NCBI GenBank assembly: GCA_022605955.1
Contig: JAKCOZ010000014.1
Coordinates: 15,816,001-15,880,000, forward strand
Direction of reading: 5' to 3'
DNA length: 64,000 bases
Origin: Rallus limicola
Lineage: Eukaryota > Chordata > Aves > Gruiformes > Rallidae
The translations under genes were made by a program, and so were the position numbers. Shown one piece after another: positions 1-14,400 of the stretch (position 1 is the stretch's first letter; every line of letters starts with the position of its first letter). Below the pieces are notes generated by a model. The model was given only the letters and a program-made list of their open reading frames with translations. It had not been told where the DNA came from and ran no database searches.

Positions 1-1299
1 ATAGAGGTACTTGACAAGATGTTTTTTAAACAAGTTTTTGATGTTCTAGTATGTTGTTTCACATTGGTAACCTCTAACATATTACCACATGCAAAAAATG
101 AGTCAGGATTTCTTTGAATGGGGCTCTTCACATACTTTATTGAATGTATTTTCATATAAATGGTTTTGTTGTAGCAATTGTTCTTTAAGTGTTACTCTTG
201 TTTAAGGAACTCTTTACTTCTGCCTGGAATACTTTTGGGTTTTTTTCTGAATAACCATATGTACATACAGCTCTGATCCCCGTTAGATGGCTAGGGTATT
301 TACCAAGAAGTTACTGGTGTGGTTCATGTCACACAGTTTGCTTGGCACACATCCAGGATTATGGTGTCAGTATCTTCATTTGCTGTGCTACACTGCAGAG
401 GATTGCTCATAATCATCTTGCTCAGTAGAGGGTTATTTCTTTGCTGAGATGGAGGTACCACCTTGCTCTGTCACCAGAATAACTTTGAAATGCAGGATGT
501 TTACAAAAATATAGTTAAGTGAAAGGAACTTGTAGATTTAAGTTTGATACAATGTTTCTTTTTAAGTAGCCTCTAATACTGAAACAACCCAAATGTTACA
601 CACATCTGTAGTTCCATCTTGGGTCTCCAGACAGATGAAGTTTAACTGGACAGATAACTGGTTACCTCAAAATGCAGACAGCTGTTTCAGTTTTCTTTTT
701 GATATCTGGGGGTTTTTTTTGAGTTTTAGCCAGAGGAAGTTAAAACAGTACCAGTATAGTTACTCGGTACATTAATTATGCCAGTATCCTGCACGAACTG
801 AATTTCTAACAGGCCTCCAACGTGACATAATGTGCTCTTGTACTAGTATAAAAATATCTGCATGGAACCATACTGAAATAACCCTAGGTGTATGAATGTA
901 TTGGTGACACTTCTTGACTGAAAAACAAAGGCAAATTCTTAAGCTTTTTTAATTTTGTGCCTCCTCAGCCATAATTGATAATTTGCATTCCTACCTCCAG
1001 ATGTTTCCCTAGTGACAGGATGTTTGGGCTGCAGAAAATAAGCTCAATTAAAATTGACTTAAAATAGCTTTAACAGGTATCAGTTTATGATCAGCAATGA
1101 CATAGGTGTGATGCCAGGATAAGTGAAATAATGATTTTTAAAGGGTTTTTTTGTTTGTTTGATGGAGAGGAGAGAGCCTGCAATGGCCTGAAAGGTGACT
1201 AATCTGAATATTTAACAGTTATTCACTTCACAATGAAAGCTTTTTGAATAGTGCACACAGAACAAGACCTGTCTAATTGTTATATAGGCACATTTTTCA

Positions 1300-1500
1300 A
1301 TTGATCACGCATTTTAAGTGAAGAAAAATGTTTTAATCCTGTGTCAAAGTAGGTAGCGCCGCCGCAAACAATGCCATATTATCTCAGCAGTTGGGAAAGT
1401 TGCCTAAGCACAAATAATTGCTCTGACGAAGCCCAGGGCTCCGTTTCATTTTCCAATTGCAGGCATGTGTTTCTCCTGTTGATTAAAAGTACATGGAAAA
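1300..1500. other. Possible conserved non-coding element
   Basis: This stretch has balanced composition, few homopolymers, and an unusual CpG-containing core (GTAGCGCCGCCGCAAACAATG) within AT-rich intron. It then runs through TGCCTAAGCACAAATAATTGCTC in short form around 1405-1425. The texture resembles vertebrate intronic enhancers, but conservation cannot be seen from one sequence. No coding signal is present. Confidence 0.2.
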
Positions 1501-4500
1501 ATGTGTAATGATGGGGTTAGAATCTAGTACAGGGCAATTAATTTATTCCTCCTTATTATCTGATACTTACTCATTTTGTGGTAAATGATAAGGTTCTTGT
1601 GAACTTATAGCTCTGCTTTTCTAAGGCAGCTAAGTTGCTATTTTAAATCCCGACTGTGGGAAGCAAAGTTTGGAAGAAATACTACATACGCAGACGGGAT
1701 GTCATTTGCTCTCCTTTTCCTCTGCTTGACACTGAACTGGCTCTGCAAGTCTCCTGTGTATACTCAGGAGTATTTTGAGCCAAATGTTTCAATATTTATA
1801 TCACACAGAAGCAAACAAAAACAAACAAAGCGGGCAAAACAACACAGCCAGGAACCCCAGTGGGGTTAATTTAGCTGTTCTCTTCCTCTGCAGTTCAGAT
1901 CTAATGTATTTATTTATTAAAGCAGAGATTGGTTGTCTTATCTTGACATCGAGGAGATACTTTGAGAACAAAGTCATTGTTGTGCAAGTCCATCACTTCT
2001 TAAAGGAAGCTGATGATGAAACAAATGCTAGCTTTGATCAGTGCTGTCAGAGTTGTTTTGCACTAGTTGCTTAAAGGTACTATTTTTTTGAGATCCTGTT
2101 AGGATGGATCCCACGGTTGGGGGCTGTACTTCATGTACAGAGTAAACTTTAGGGTTAAAAAAATAGCCTTTTGATGAAAATGGCTTGTGAGGTCTGTTTC
2201 CCTCTAGTAGCCTGTACAGTGGCTGGGCTACAAGGAATAATTGATCACTTCTCAGTTACAGGTTTCAAAATGTTTCATGAACAATAAGATGAAGGCAAAG
2301 ATAAACATACAAATGCACAGATACAACTTCCAGGGGCATGAGGAGTCCCGAAGCAGTGGTTTGCTGAGAGGGGAAGGTGCCATTATCCACTCATCCTTTC
2401 TTCTGCGCTTTCTTCCAGGCACAGGATGTTGGATGTTTGCATATTCTGTTCTCAAGTAAAACAATAGCATTTATTTTCCTAACCTTCTAAAAGCAGCTTC
2501 CACATTCTTTAACGCAGCTGTGAGATGGGTAGGGCAAAGGAAGAAGTGCTAGTTTGAGGAGACTCAGAAGGTGAAGGCAAAGATAACAGCTTCTCACTCG
2601 TGTTTTCTGGGTCATCTGTGGTCTGACACCCAGTGTATTGTTTCAGATAGGGCTGGTGGTTTTTTTTCATGGAGAGCTGTGCAGGCAGAACTGAGAAGCT
2701 ACACCTGTTTCAGTGAGCATAAGCAGAGCCAAAGGAAGAACAAACTTTGTGAAGGACAAGAAGCCAGGGGGAATGGCTGCCATGGTTCTGCAGCAGTGAC
2801 TGCTTTTCTTCACGCAGTGCAATTGAACAGAGACTGAGCGTGTCATTGAGAGAGCTTAGGCACCCATGCAGAGCGTGTGATGGCAAGGGGACAAGGGTAG
2901 TGTACACAGCAAGGTGCATCTGAGGGCAACAGAATTTGAGCTCTTTGGAGAAGGGCTACAGGTGCTTGAAGACTAGGATCTGAATAGAATGGCATACAGG
3001 AGTGTTGGGTAGGAGTCCTTTATGAAAAGGTGTGGAGTTTGTTTGTGCTGTTGTATATTTATTGCTGAATTCCTCAAAATGCATGAGGCTCTTTCTGAGA
3101 TGTCAGAAAACAGGATTTCAAGCCATTTTCTTGGTCTCTGATATCATCTTGATTTTCAAACTTTGTTGGAATGGCTGTGCTGCTATTTCTTGTCAGAGAG
3201 CGACAAATTCTGTTGGTGTCTGTCCATAAGGGAGCAACTCAAGAACAGCTTGCAATAAAAGCTACACAAAGGGCTTAGAGGAATGGCTCCAGAAGAGGGG
3301 GTTGGTTGGTTTGTTTGTTTTAGTATGTGATGTGGAGTATGCATTGGCTGCTTTTTTGGGTATGGATGCTAAAAAAATTAATAAGAGCATGCAGATAGTA
3401 ATTTGAACAGTGAAACGATTGTTTGGAAGACTTCTGGTGATCTTTCCCACTTGTCTGTCTACAGGAATATTCAGTAATAGAAAAATGTATTACGGTTATG
3501 AGTTATAAAATTCTCTCACACATCTCAAAGTTAAAAACAACCAACCTCCTTTGTGTAAAGATTTTGAAGCATTACATTGTACTAGATGCTGTCAGATGTT
3601 TACCTTAGTGTAATGTTTTTGGGGTTTGTTCCCCTGTAGTTTGAAAGTGATCTTAGAGAAGGAGAAATTTTCAGGAACTCTGCTGTGTAGCTAAGAAAAC
3701 TTGCCTTAAACAGCATGGGCAAATCTCTGCTGTGACCCTGTTTTATGGCATGTGCCTGAAAGGACATGAAAGGAGATGATAAATAAATTGCAGGGGAGTT
3801 ATTCCTCTTCAGCTATTGCTCTAATAAATGATGTTCCTTTGTTTTTTCTCTTGTTGCTAATAACAACATAAACATACCAGTTAATGAGGGGTCATTATCT
3901 GCATTGGCAATCTTGGTTTGGTTCTGAATGGAAAAATCCACATGTAATAATTTTAGAAACAATAAACTGCCTTTTAGAATGCTTGGTCATTCCTCTTGTA
4001 GCTCCTCCTGCAGTCTTTGCAGCATGTAGTGAAACCTAGAGGAAGAAAACACACGTGGCTTCCTTGGGAATGCAGTGAAGAAAGAGGACTGGATACTCAG
4101 ATAAATATGTTGAAATCAATTCCAAAACAAAATCTTTAACCTCTTATTCAGCTACATAAATTATGTTTTCTTTTAGGAGAGGTACAAAAGTTAAATAGGA
4201 ACTTGTGGTGCTTTCACATATAAACTGAAAACTACTAACTTTAGAGTTGCTGCCTTCCGTGAGGACAGCCCTAAAATTACTTTCATGTTTGTCTGTCTTT
4301 ATCAAAACTCTGTTTACAGTAATAACTCCCTCTAATTTTGCCTCATGGTCTTTCCTGAGCTTCTGTGTTCCCTTCTTCCTTCGTGATAGAGTTGGACTTC
4401 AAACCACTCTCTTTTCCTTCCTCCCTCTGTTCCCCAAGTGACGGCTGCCTTTGTTTTTGTGGCTATTTCTGTATGCAGTGCCTCCATACCTTATCTTATC

Positions 4501-5599
4501 TGACACACAAGCTTGCTTTCCTTACATCCATAGAGAGTAATTCTATATACTGCTTTCTCAGTATTCTGGTTAACACTTGCGCTACGTATTGAGTGCTACA
4601 ACAAGGGACCCGATAGCTATGAGGGCTCTGCAACAGCTGTGCTGCCTGTTGCCATACCTTGCCTAAAATTCCTGTGGCATTGCCGCAGGACTGGCTCGGG
4701 GTATGGTGAAAAATGATGGAGAGTGAGTTTTTGGAATGGTAGCTTGTGCTGTTCATCATGAACAGCAAAAAGGCCTTATAGAGCAGCATCACTGACTGCT
4801 GTGGAGTGCATTAATTACTTCGGGGGGGGCAAATATACTACTATTTTACAGTTGTTCCACATTACATATTTACAGGTATGACATAACTCAGAGTACTTAA
4901 TTCTGAAAAGCGCTTCTTTGTATGTGTGTGACTTTTCAATAGGTAATTTTTGCTTCAGAACTCTTGCATTTTTCTTTGGAAGCTAAAAATTAACATCAGA
5001 GCAATGTATTTACGGCAGGTTGCTGAAGTAAACAGGCACAGGACATCAGGTCGAGACTCTTGTGTGATAAGTGGGGGGACAGAGAATAAAATTGTTTGGT
5101 GTCTCTGTTTTGGGGACAGTCTCTAAAAATGGCTCACTCTTCAAGTTACCAGTGAAATAGTTAATAAGTAGTTTTCAGAAATGAGAAATAGTGAATTTGT
5201 TATTTCATTGTGTCTTTTTGTTAAATAGAAAAATATCATTTTAATTTCCTTGTCTACTCAGTGTTCTGTGTTCTAGCGTGGGCTAACTGGGCAGAAAGTT
5301 AAATGAAATTAAAGACAGTCGATTATTTTCATTTGTGAAAGTGTTTATATGCTTCTTACATGATGCAGCTTGTACTGTCAGCCTGGAACTTTCCTACCTT
5401 TTAAGATGTATTTGGACCACTGCAACTGCTATGAAACTGCTGAATTGGCAAATATGGATTTTTTTTTTTTTTTAGCTTATTTTACCAAAACAACAACAAA
5501 AATTGAGTAATAACAAATGCATTTCAAACTTAATTCTGCGTGTTGGAATGATGCTTTGTTTGACTTCACATCAGTTTTGTCTTTGCAGATGACTGTTAT

Positions 5600-6010
5600 T
5601 TTTTGCTTTAACTGTCTATGCATTAATTCAAGAAAAATTAAGAAAATTTATTGAGATGTGTATCTTTAGCATGAGGTCAATTGATTTAACATTCTTATCT
5701 AAATACGCTGCAGTGCTTATTAAAATCCAAAGTAACTTATGCCTTCTTAAGAGCTGCATGGTTATTTTACGCCTAAGTATGATTGCTTTGTCATGCTTAA
5801 GAAGATTATCTTTCCTCTGTTTTTAAAACTGTATCATCTCTCCTGGCTAAAGATAGAAGGAGGACAATTTAAACTTCTAATGAGATAGTGCGTGGGCTGT
5901 TTGGGAGCTTAATAGAAATTTAGTTGATTTTAATTAAAAGTCAATAGAATCAAGTCCATTTACCCACTCTAATGTTACTCCTTTACCATACTGATAATTT
6001 ACAAATGGAT
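5600..6010. other. Possible conserved non-coding element
   Basis: A homopolymer-poor stretch carrying many TAAT/ATTA cores, such as TTGATTTTAATTAAAAG near 5924-5940, and a repeated CTTAAGA motif near 5746 and 5798. This texture is typical of developmental enhancers embedded in introns. It is inference from appearance only; ordinary AT-rich intron is the alternative. Confidence 0.18.
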
Positions 6011-9000
6011 CTTATTTCAATAGGAAAAAGTGACTAATGGAGGTGACAAGAACTTCATGGATTTTTTTTTTCTAATGGATTGTGCTCTGCTTTTGAGAAC
6101 AGACTAGCACTGAACCTGTCAGTCTTTGTAAAGATCCCAGCATGTGTCACGTGCACACATACAAATGCAGTTACCCTTAATTCAAAATCTGTTTACCCTT
6201 AACAATTGATAAAGAAACTAATATTAAATACTTTTTCCCATTCTGAATTTCACATGTGTGGGGTTACAATGAATACACTGAGCAAACATGTGTGGGTAGC
6301 CTCATTGATGTGCGGGGCTGGGAGGCTCTGCCTGTGGCTTGTGCCTCAGAGGTGGTAGCTGCTGTATCACCCAGCAAGGCAGTAAGAATTGCCTGTACTC
6401 AGCATAGCTTCACAGTGCTGCCTTCAGTGAGTTCATACGTATTCCTATCTCAAAAAACTTTGCACTTTAGTTAAATAGGCTGTTTAAAAATAGGTAATAA
6501 GTGAGAAGTTTGAAAAATTAATATATGTAAACCAAAGTTATGGATTTACTGTAATAATCCATCATGCATCCATTTTTGTTGCTATTACTGATGAATTTTA
6601 GGAAATTATCCATAGGAAACTAAGGATAACTAAGTTAACAAACACGAAGGTTTTGTGGTAAGTTCTAAAGAAGGAATAGGGAGTGTGGACAAATGTATAG
6701 CTTGACCTATATGAAAATAGGGTCCTTCAACAGAAAAAAAAAACAAACCACCCTAGTTTTAATCAATTTAAAACACATTTTTACTATGCATAACTCTGCC
6801 AGTTTAAAGTATAGTTAAGAAGCTAAATTAAATGTCCTTGCTTTTATTTTCCTAGATTTAATAATCAGCTTAACTAGTTAATGAAATGTTCTAGAGGATG
6901 TTGTTGGTAGGGGTTGCCTAAAAAAGGTGCTGCTGCAGGAGGTCCCAAATTTTATTTGAAATTCAACATTGCTAGAGGCAACAAGTCCCTGTTTTGGGTC
7001 TGACTGTTAAACTGCCTATTTTTGTAATATGGCAATGCTTATGCTGGGTTTTAGGAACCCCATACATAAATTTGTGGCTTAGAGAGATTAAATGGTTACT
7101 GGAAGATCTAGATTAAGGCCTTTATACTGCCTACAGAAACAAAAGACATGCTAGAGAATAGGCAACAGTTAAATTAGTTAAGAAAAAGCAATTCATAAAA
7201 ATAACTTGTTTGTCAAGCCCATGTACAGATCTGCAGGTTGGTGATATCTTGGAAGGAAATGGTACAGAAAATACCAGTGAGTTTTATGTTCTGTGACTTC
7301 AATGACTCTTTACAATCTCCCTTGTAAACTGCTGGGGCTGTGTGACAAGTAATTTATGCAGGTCTTAGCTTGATTCCCTGCATTGCTAGAAGTTACATTT
7401 TATGAAATGGTAATAAACCAAAAAAAAATATTAATGAATATGCAGAAAATACTTGCAAGAAAAAAAATGAACAGCTATTTTGCCACTTTTTATACTTGTG
7501 TAAGAAAATGAGGCTGGGTTCTAATCCAGATGGAAAAGTAGTAATACTAGTCTGTTTAAATAGTGCATAATGATGACATGGGCAAACCTCTGGAAATTTG
7601 CACTAAAAGTATCTCCAAAGGATTGAACGGTTCCAGATGTTAAATCATTTTGTGCATGTCTCTCTTTACACACTTTTTACAATCTATGGCTGATTTATTC
7701 CATAAAACTGCTCTTTAGTCCTGAGGGAGGTGTAGATGAGGAGTAGCACAGAATAGCGTGAACCTGAAAGTGGAGCCACAGCGTGCCCTGGGTGAGAGAT
7801 TTAACCCTGTGGTTTAATTTTCTTTCTGGGCAATACTTTTTACTTACCTCATAGGGATACTGTGACACTGCATATATCAAATACTTTTAAGATGTTTGAA
7901 TGATCCTCTTTCCACTAACCCAAGAAGAATGGAAGGAAAGGCTAAAGCTATTCTTGTGTTAATTATTTACTCTCATGAAGGTTGCTGCTAGTTACTTTCC
8001 TGTTCTCAAAGTAAACACAGTGGGCTTTTACAGTAGTTTAATGCCACTTTTAATATAAAATGAAATGCATGACCCGAATTTATCACCCACTTCTGGAAGG
8101 AAATGCTAGCTCAGTTTTCAATAGGCATTTGAAGGAGGCCCCTTGGTTGCTTTTTACAAATTCTAAGTCTTTCACAAAAAAATTCCAGCCTTTTGGTACC
8201 TAAACGCAAGAGTTGCTTCATTCCAAACCAGGGAGAGGTTGGCATGCTTTTCTTCTGGCTGGTTACTTATCCATTATTTTGGTTCTCAGGTCTCTTAAGC
8301 AGCTAGATTGACCAGTTTGCCAGTTAATCCTAGAATGGGAGTATATCACTTTCCTTACTTTGGGAACTGGCAAAAGACTGGATCTCTTGTTAATCTCATG
8401 GCTTCTAAAACATCCTAGGTGCTTATCCACTCACATTTTCCTCCTCCTTGAAAGCATCCTTTACTGCATATTACAGAAACAAGTTCAGGATAATATTGGG
8501 AAATGTCAGATCCCTTTACTTGTTAAAAAGACTTAGGGTACACCTAAACATTACACAGCATATTAAGTGCATTAAGCTATGTGATACATTGTGCTCTTGT
8601 GTTAGCCCCCTTAAACCCTACAAAAACAATACTTGATTTATATATTTTTTACTGTATGTTAATGGTACATCAACTGGTGAAACTTGAGTTTAGACCATTT
8701 TCTAAGCCAACTCCAAGGTAATTTCATTTTGCAAGTGCTAGATGGTATTTTGGAGACTGACATCTTCTTGCATGGCTTGACAAATTTATCTTCCTTTCTT
8801 ACTTTTTCTTTGTATTCAGTCCCTCAGTAAAAGGTGGCTCAAGTTCACAGTTCACCATATGAAGTGTTTTATCTTCTGTATGAATGTTTTCTGCAGATTT
8901 TGCAGATTTGATGTCATTTTTTGAAGTTCTTAAATGCATTGAGAAGCTTGCTTCCTTTCAGGGGGTGATAAGCAGAAACAGAGCTGGACAATAATGTAAT

Positions 9001-12000
9001 CCCCCCACGTCCATTACCAACAGATGCCTATTTCAAAATAAATCTCTGAGCTGTTGCTGTTTGGTGCCTCAACATTCTTGAGATTTGACTGAAAATACAC
9101 TTCATCTGAAGAACTGACTTTTCCCACATTGATGCAGCACAGTCAGATTGTTTTCTTCACTAAACAGCAAATAAAATTCTGCATCATCAGACTTTGTTTG
9201 TGGTAACAGAATTGCTAGGTCCTATATCTTATTGAAAAATGGATTATAAAACATTAAGTGAAATATTAAACTTGGAATCATTTACTAGAGAGCTCTGAAT
9301 TCATGGTATTTTTGTTCATTCTGCTATTATACCAGTGATCCCTTTCTGCTGCCATCATTTTCAGTCTCTTCTCACTGTTTCCTATGTCAGGAAAAGGCAG
9401 TTTATTTCAGTGTTAATTACATGATCTGTGTGTCTCTTGAAATGTAAGCAGTCTGGTTACTGAGGGATTATTATTATGATTTTTACCTGCTTTTTTTTTA
9501 AAATTCTTCACTTTGGAGTGCAAGACCCATAGGCTTTAGGCATTTGGCTAATCCTTGGCTAACATGCTGGTCTGTTGAGACATTTTCAGCTCATAAAATG
9601 AAGGGAAGTTCCTTTGCTATTACAATAAAATTACAATTTTTTTTTACTCTTATTAAAAAAAAAAAACCCAAAGTTGCCCAAAAAAAAAGAATTATGGAGC
9701 ATAATAGTTTTAATTTGCTGCTCCTGCTCTTTGTATAGTATATGTAGTGATTGAGTGTGCTGCATTTGGTATGTTAACATAATGGAGTTACAGTAGATTT
9801 CAAGTAAGTTAGAAGTAAAATGAGATTACTGGAAAGGAAATTGAATAATCAGTGGTTTTCTTGGTTTGGTCCTTTGGGACTCAATTTCATGTGTAAAACA
9901 ATGTCTTAAATCAGACTTTGAGCTACATAGAAATTCAGTGAGTGTGTGATACATAAACAAATGTGTTACTGGATATTTTTCAAAATGTTAGCTCAAGTTC
10001 TAAAGAAGATGTTACATTTTGAGTTATTCTTGTTGATTTAAAGGTAGTTCTTTGCCTTATGTTGCCCAGCTTCTGTAGAACATTTTTTACAAGTCTTGTT
10101 TGTAACTTTTATGGTTTGAACTGTTTATCACATTATAAATAGGCTAGACTGTAAGACTAATGATAACCAGAATATCTTACATGGTATCAGGCTTCCTTCA
10201 TAAGGTGTAAGGCTGCTAGATGGCACTGGCACTTGTGAAAGTACTATGCACGAGGATATAGGTGTACCTTGAAAATGGGTGTTTTGCACAGGACGCTCTA
10301 GGCACATAAGAAATTACTGTTCAGAGAGCTGTAGTTTATTTGTAGTGAGTGTTTCTAAAGATGCCAGGTTTTAAAGCTAGAAAAACACTCAAGTTCTCTT
10401 ACCACTGGCATGACTTCCATTATATGTTTTCAGTTCTTGCTTTTTTAAAAATTTGTGCTTATAGTATTTTTTATTTTTTGCCTCCTCTGCTTTAGGACCC
10501 TTCAGTTCTCTTTGAAGTCTCATTTGCATACTATAATCAAATTAGACTTTAATTTTCTTCTTTACTCTGTAACTGTGATTCTTTAATAAATCATAATCCT
10601 TTTTTTTCCCCCATGAGCTCTTCCCATGTCTTCAGCATTGTTCTTTAAGTGAGGCACAGTAGATCTCCTGTGCTTTTCCAGTATAAGTCTTATTGTACCA
10701 GAAGCAAAATAATTTTGAGTCCTTCTCCACTTTACCAGGTCAGTTACAACATTGCCATGCTGTCCAAGGAATAATTCTCAAATGATGATTAATCGGTACC
10801 CGAATGTTTGGGGTTTCTTTGAGTTACTGCTCCTGAGGACAGCAATCCCCTATTCTGTACCTGATCTTTCTGACCATTTACAGATACAGCGTGTCATTAG
10901 ATTGCTCCAAGGAATTTGTTGGCTGTATGCATCAGTGGAAAGATGTAGTACCTCTCCATCATCTTTGGGTTCTTCAAAATTCATCACTGCTTAGGCACCA
11001 CAGAGTTTTCCAGAAATTATTTCACTTTTATTCCAAATCATTGATACCTGAATATTTGGATATTCTGCTCAGTACTGTTACAAGATGGTTCATGTGCAGC
11101 TGCAGAAGAGGTGCAACCATACTAGGATGGTATCCTTGAGCTCTGTCACATGCATCATTTTTAAGGCTTTTTAATTTATATCATGCTGAACTATTATTTG
11201 ATAGAAATGTATAGGACCAGGTCAGATTTTTTTCAGAAGCTGGAAGTATACAACATCAAAATTGTTTTATAACATCCTCAAGAACCAGTATCCACTCAAT
11301 ATGATACATCTGTATTCTAATGCAAAGTGATTGGCACTAATTGTTAGCGGTTATAAGAACTTAAGACTCAGGCATAAAACAGGCAATGATGATGTAAACC
11401 ACCTGAGTCATGCTCTGTGTCTGTTTATCAGATCCTTCTTGGTGTAGTTTTATTTGCATAGTCATTCTTACTGATCTTTTGTAGTTACAAAGATGTGTCA
11501 GAAAACCTGATGTGTTACTCCAGAATGGAGACATTCAGTAAACTTACTTGTGATTGTAAACATAACCATAATGGCTTTGTTGCAGAAACAAGACCTGGCC
11601 TAGAAGTAGAGACCACCGTGTTAGAGACAGTCATCTCTCCTTCCTTTCAGGATTCATAAAGTTGTGTACAAGGGGGCTCTGAGATTGTAAAGCAGGATTC
11701 TTCAGTATCTGTAGGTACTTACCATTGTGATGGTCATGCCAAGTTCATATATAATATAATACAACTTTGCTCTCCAGTGACTGTAGGATTCCTAAAAGTT
11801 GACAAATAGTTCTTGATTTTCGTTCAGATAGTTCACCCTCTTTTTAATATGTCATTGCATAATCTGTGGCATTTTTCTTTTGTAATTTTGTACTTTATAT
11901 TAACTTGGAAAGATGTGGTCAAGACTGCATATGTATTGAAGTGGATTATTAGAAATTCAGTAGAAAAACAACGAATCCTGAAATGGGTGGAAATTGTTGG

Positions 12001-12198
12001 CATAAATTTAGCCATCATTGAGATCCTCTTGCTTTTTCAGGAGCAATCAAAACTGCTATACTGAGGTGTGGGGCAGGGGAAGCTTGCCCCAAAGCCACAG
12101 GAAGCAAGCACAAAAACTACCATATCACTGTCCAGTGCCAGTGACTGTGTAATACACAGGTAAATTGTAGATTGGCTTTTTGACTCGTGTTTTGGGGG

Positions 12199-12212
12199 GT
12201 GTGTGTGTGTGT
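12199..12212. repeat. (TG)n microsatellite, 7 units
   Basis: Seven TG dinucleotides immediately follow a run of six G (12194-12199). It is a short simple repeat with no coding role and may be length-variable. Confidence 0.9.
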
Positions 12213-13539
12213 CCTCCCCCAGACTCTTAAAAGAAATAGTGTAAACCCTTCTCTCGTGTTCCATGATGGGCCGTTTGCAAGAGCGGGTATATGTGCCAGC
12301 ACAACCACATTCCTAGAAATGGAACAGCATTGTTCAGAAGCTCCTATATGGCATTTTATGACCACTTTAAATGGGCAGCTTCTCAAGAAAGTTACTCAAT
12401 ATATAGTATGGTAGCTAAGTTTGCTATTGCTTTCTTTCACTAAGTTTCTTCGCTACAATTTCTTGTTAAAAAGATAACAAATATGACATTGTCAGTAGTT
12501 CAGTTCATTCCATGCATAGAAAGCAGGACTGTCTGGAGGTGACTATTCAGTGTCCCTGTAGGCTCAGAAACCTTGGACTAGTCCTTTTATGACAGTGAGA
12601 TCAATGCTGCTCTTAAAGCAGCTGAGTGTGTTTAGGCTGTAATAATGTCTGCACCATTATTTACCAAAAGAATTCCAGAAGTGCATTGTATGAGGTAATA
12701 TTTGGTAAGCCTTTACACATTTGGTGGGCTGCTGAATTTAAGGAGGGGGTGGGGAAAGCACTTGTTAAATGAAATGTCTAGACTCTTGTCTGCAGAAATC
12801 AATTGGCTCTCACCTATTTGTATATTCATAATACATCTCTAGCATCATCATTTTTCTCAGCTGTCACTTCACGGCAATGAAGCGGCAGCAGCAGTGCCTT
12901 AGACATGGCATTTATAACTACAGGAGCAGCAAAACAAAACAAGCAGTCATTCCCTGTTATACTGGGTTTCTTTTGTTTTTATGGAGGAAGAAAGGGATCC
13001 TCAACTTCTTAAATATTTTTCCAGGATTAAAGTATGTAGATATTTCTGCTCCCCTACAGCTTGCTATGTTTTCATTTCAGATTTTACACACACCACACTT
13101 GCTTTGCTGTTTTAAAACCCGCTGCACTGTATTGTACAATAACTCTGTCCACACTGTTTGGTTATGCAACTCCTTTCATGACCTCTACGGCTGCTAGGCA
13201 GACTTGATTGACAGTATTTCCTCTTAGACATGCTAAACGTGGATGCACAAGAGGTGTTCTTATAAATTTAAAGTACCTTCTGATGCCAACCTGAAACACT
13301 TTAGGAAAAGAAAAAAGCCCCAAGAGCATTAATACCGTTCGTAGTGAGAGGAAGTAAAGCTGAAACGATATTTTTAAACGTGAACTTCTGAAGTAGTTTC
13401 AGGTGACTGACACTTATCTCTGCCAATAAATTCCAAAAGAACTCAGTAGATTACATCCCACACATGCATTTCTGTAGTTGATTGCTCCCCCCTTCGGTGT
13501 TATAAGAGTTGTGTCATGAAGCATTTGGAACACTTAATA

Positions 13540-13780
13540 ATATGTAATACTTTATATAAGAATTTATAAAGACTATTCTCTGTTAATAGCGTGTCAGGGA
13601 TTTGTTTTCAGAAAAGCCATAGTATGCATATTTACCTCTCCGTTATAAAAGAATGAATTAAAAGGAGGTGGTAGATGCTAATTCTTAAGAGGATTATTTT
13701 GGCTTGCTGGTAAACAGGTGACAATGATTGTAATTCAATTCTCCACTGGAATAAAAGCTCTTTTCCCTGCTTCTTTCTTG
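13540..13780. other. Possible conserved non-coding element
   Basis: The stretch combines homeodomain-like TAATT cores with an E-box (CAGGTG at about 13718) and a long non-repetitive, homopolymer-poor run. No open frame or splice pattern explains it. The call rests on texture alone. Confidence 0.18.
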
Positions 13781-14079
13781 AAGTCCAGCCCCTCTTTTCA
13801 GCCAAGACTATTCCAGGAAATTGTCTTGTTACCTTTTGATCTGGTTTAAAAAAAAAGAAAAAATCTCTTTTTTGAAGAGAACTAAACTTCTATGGCTCAA
13901 TTATTTCATATGGTTTCACTTTCATTAAAATCTATGAATTCTAGCTTGATTTCATCAAAGGTAAAGGTTTTGATTCAGCAAAAATATCAGTGGACTACTG
14001 CATACCTTGCAGATGTTACTAATTCCAAGGGTCAGGTAACCTTTGCTAGCCTGTAATTTTGTCAAATAGACCTAATAAA

Positions 14080-14400
14080 TGGTGATAATATCACATCTAG
14101 TAGAGGTTACTCTTGCCGTTTCTGTTGAAGTGGCATATTGACAGTTTAACTTGTCTGAGAGGATTTAATTGTGTGCTTCCAGGCAGGGGAAGGCGGCGAT
14201 TTCGTGAGAGAAGAGTAGGCAGTATTGGTAAAGCATATTATTTAACACAAGGAAAAAGTGATACTGCTTCAGGAGAGGCAGTGTCCTAGGTGGTGGCACC
14301 TGGGCTTAATTAATCCTGTTGCAGAAGCATATGCAATGAGACAGTGAATTACAAAAAGTAGTGCACAAAGTAATTAAGTTCGTGCTCTTCACACCCATCA
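14080..14400. other. Possible conserved non-coding element
   Basis: Low-homopolymer sequence with a GC-richer core (GGAAGGCGGCGATTTCGTG near 14189-14207), a CACCTGGGCTTAATTAATCC block at about 14297-14316, and several TAAT cores. It has no coding capacity. The call is visual and unproven. Confidence 0.2.
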
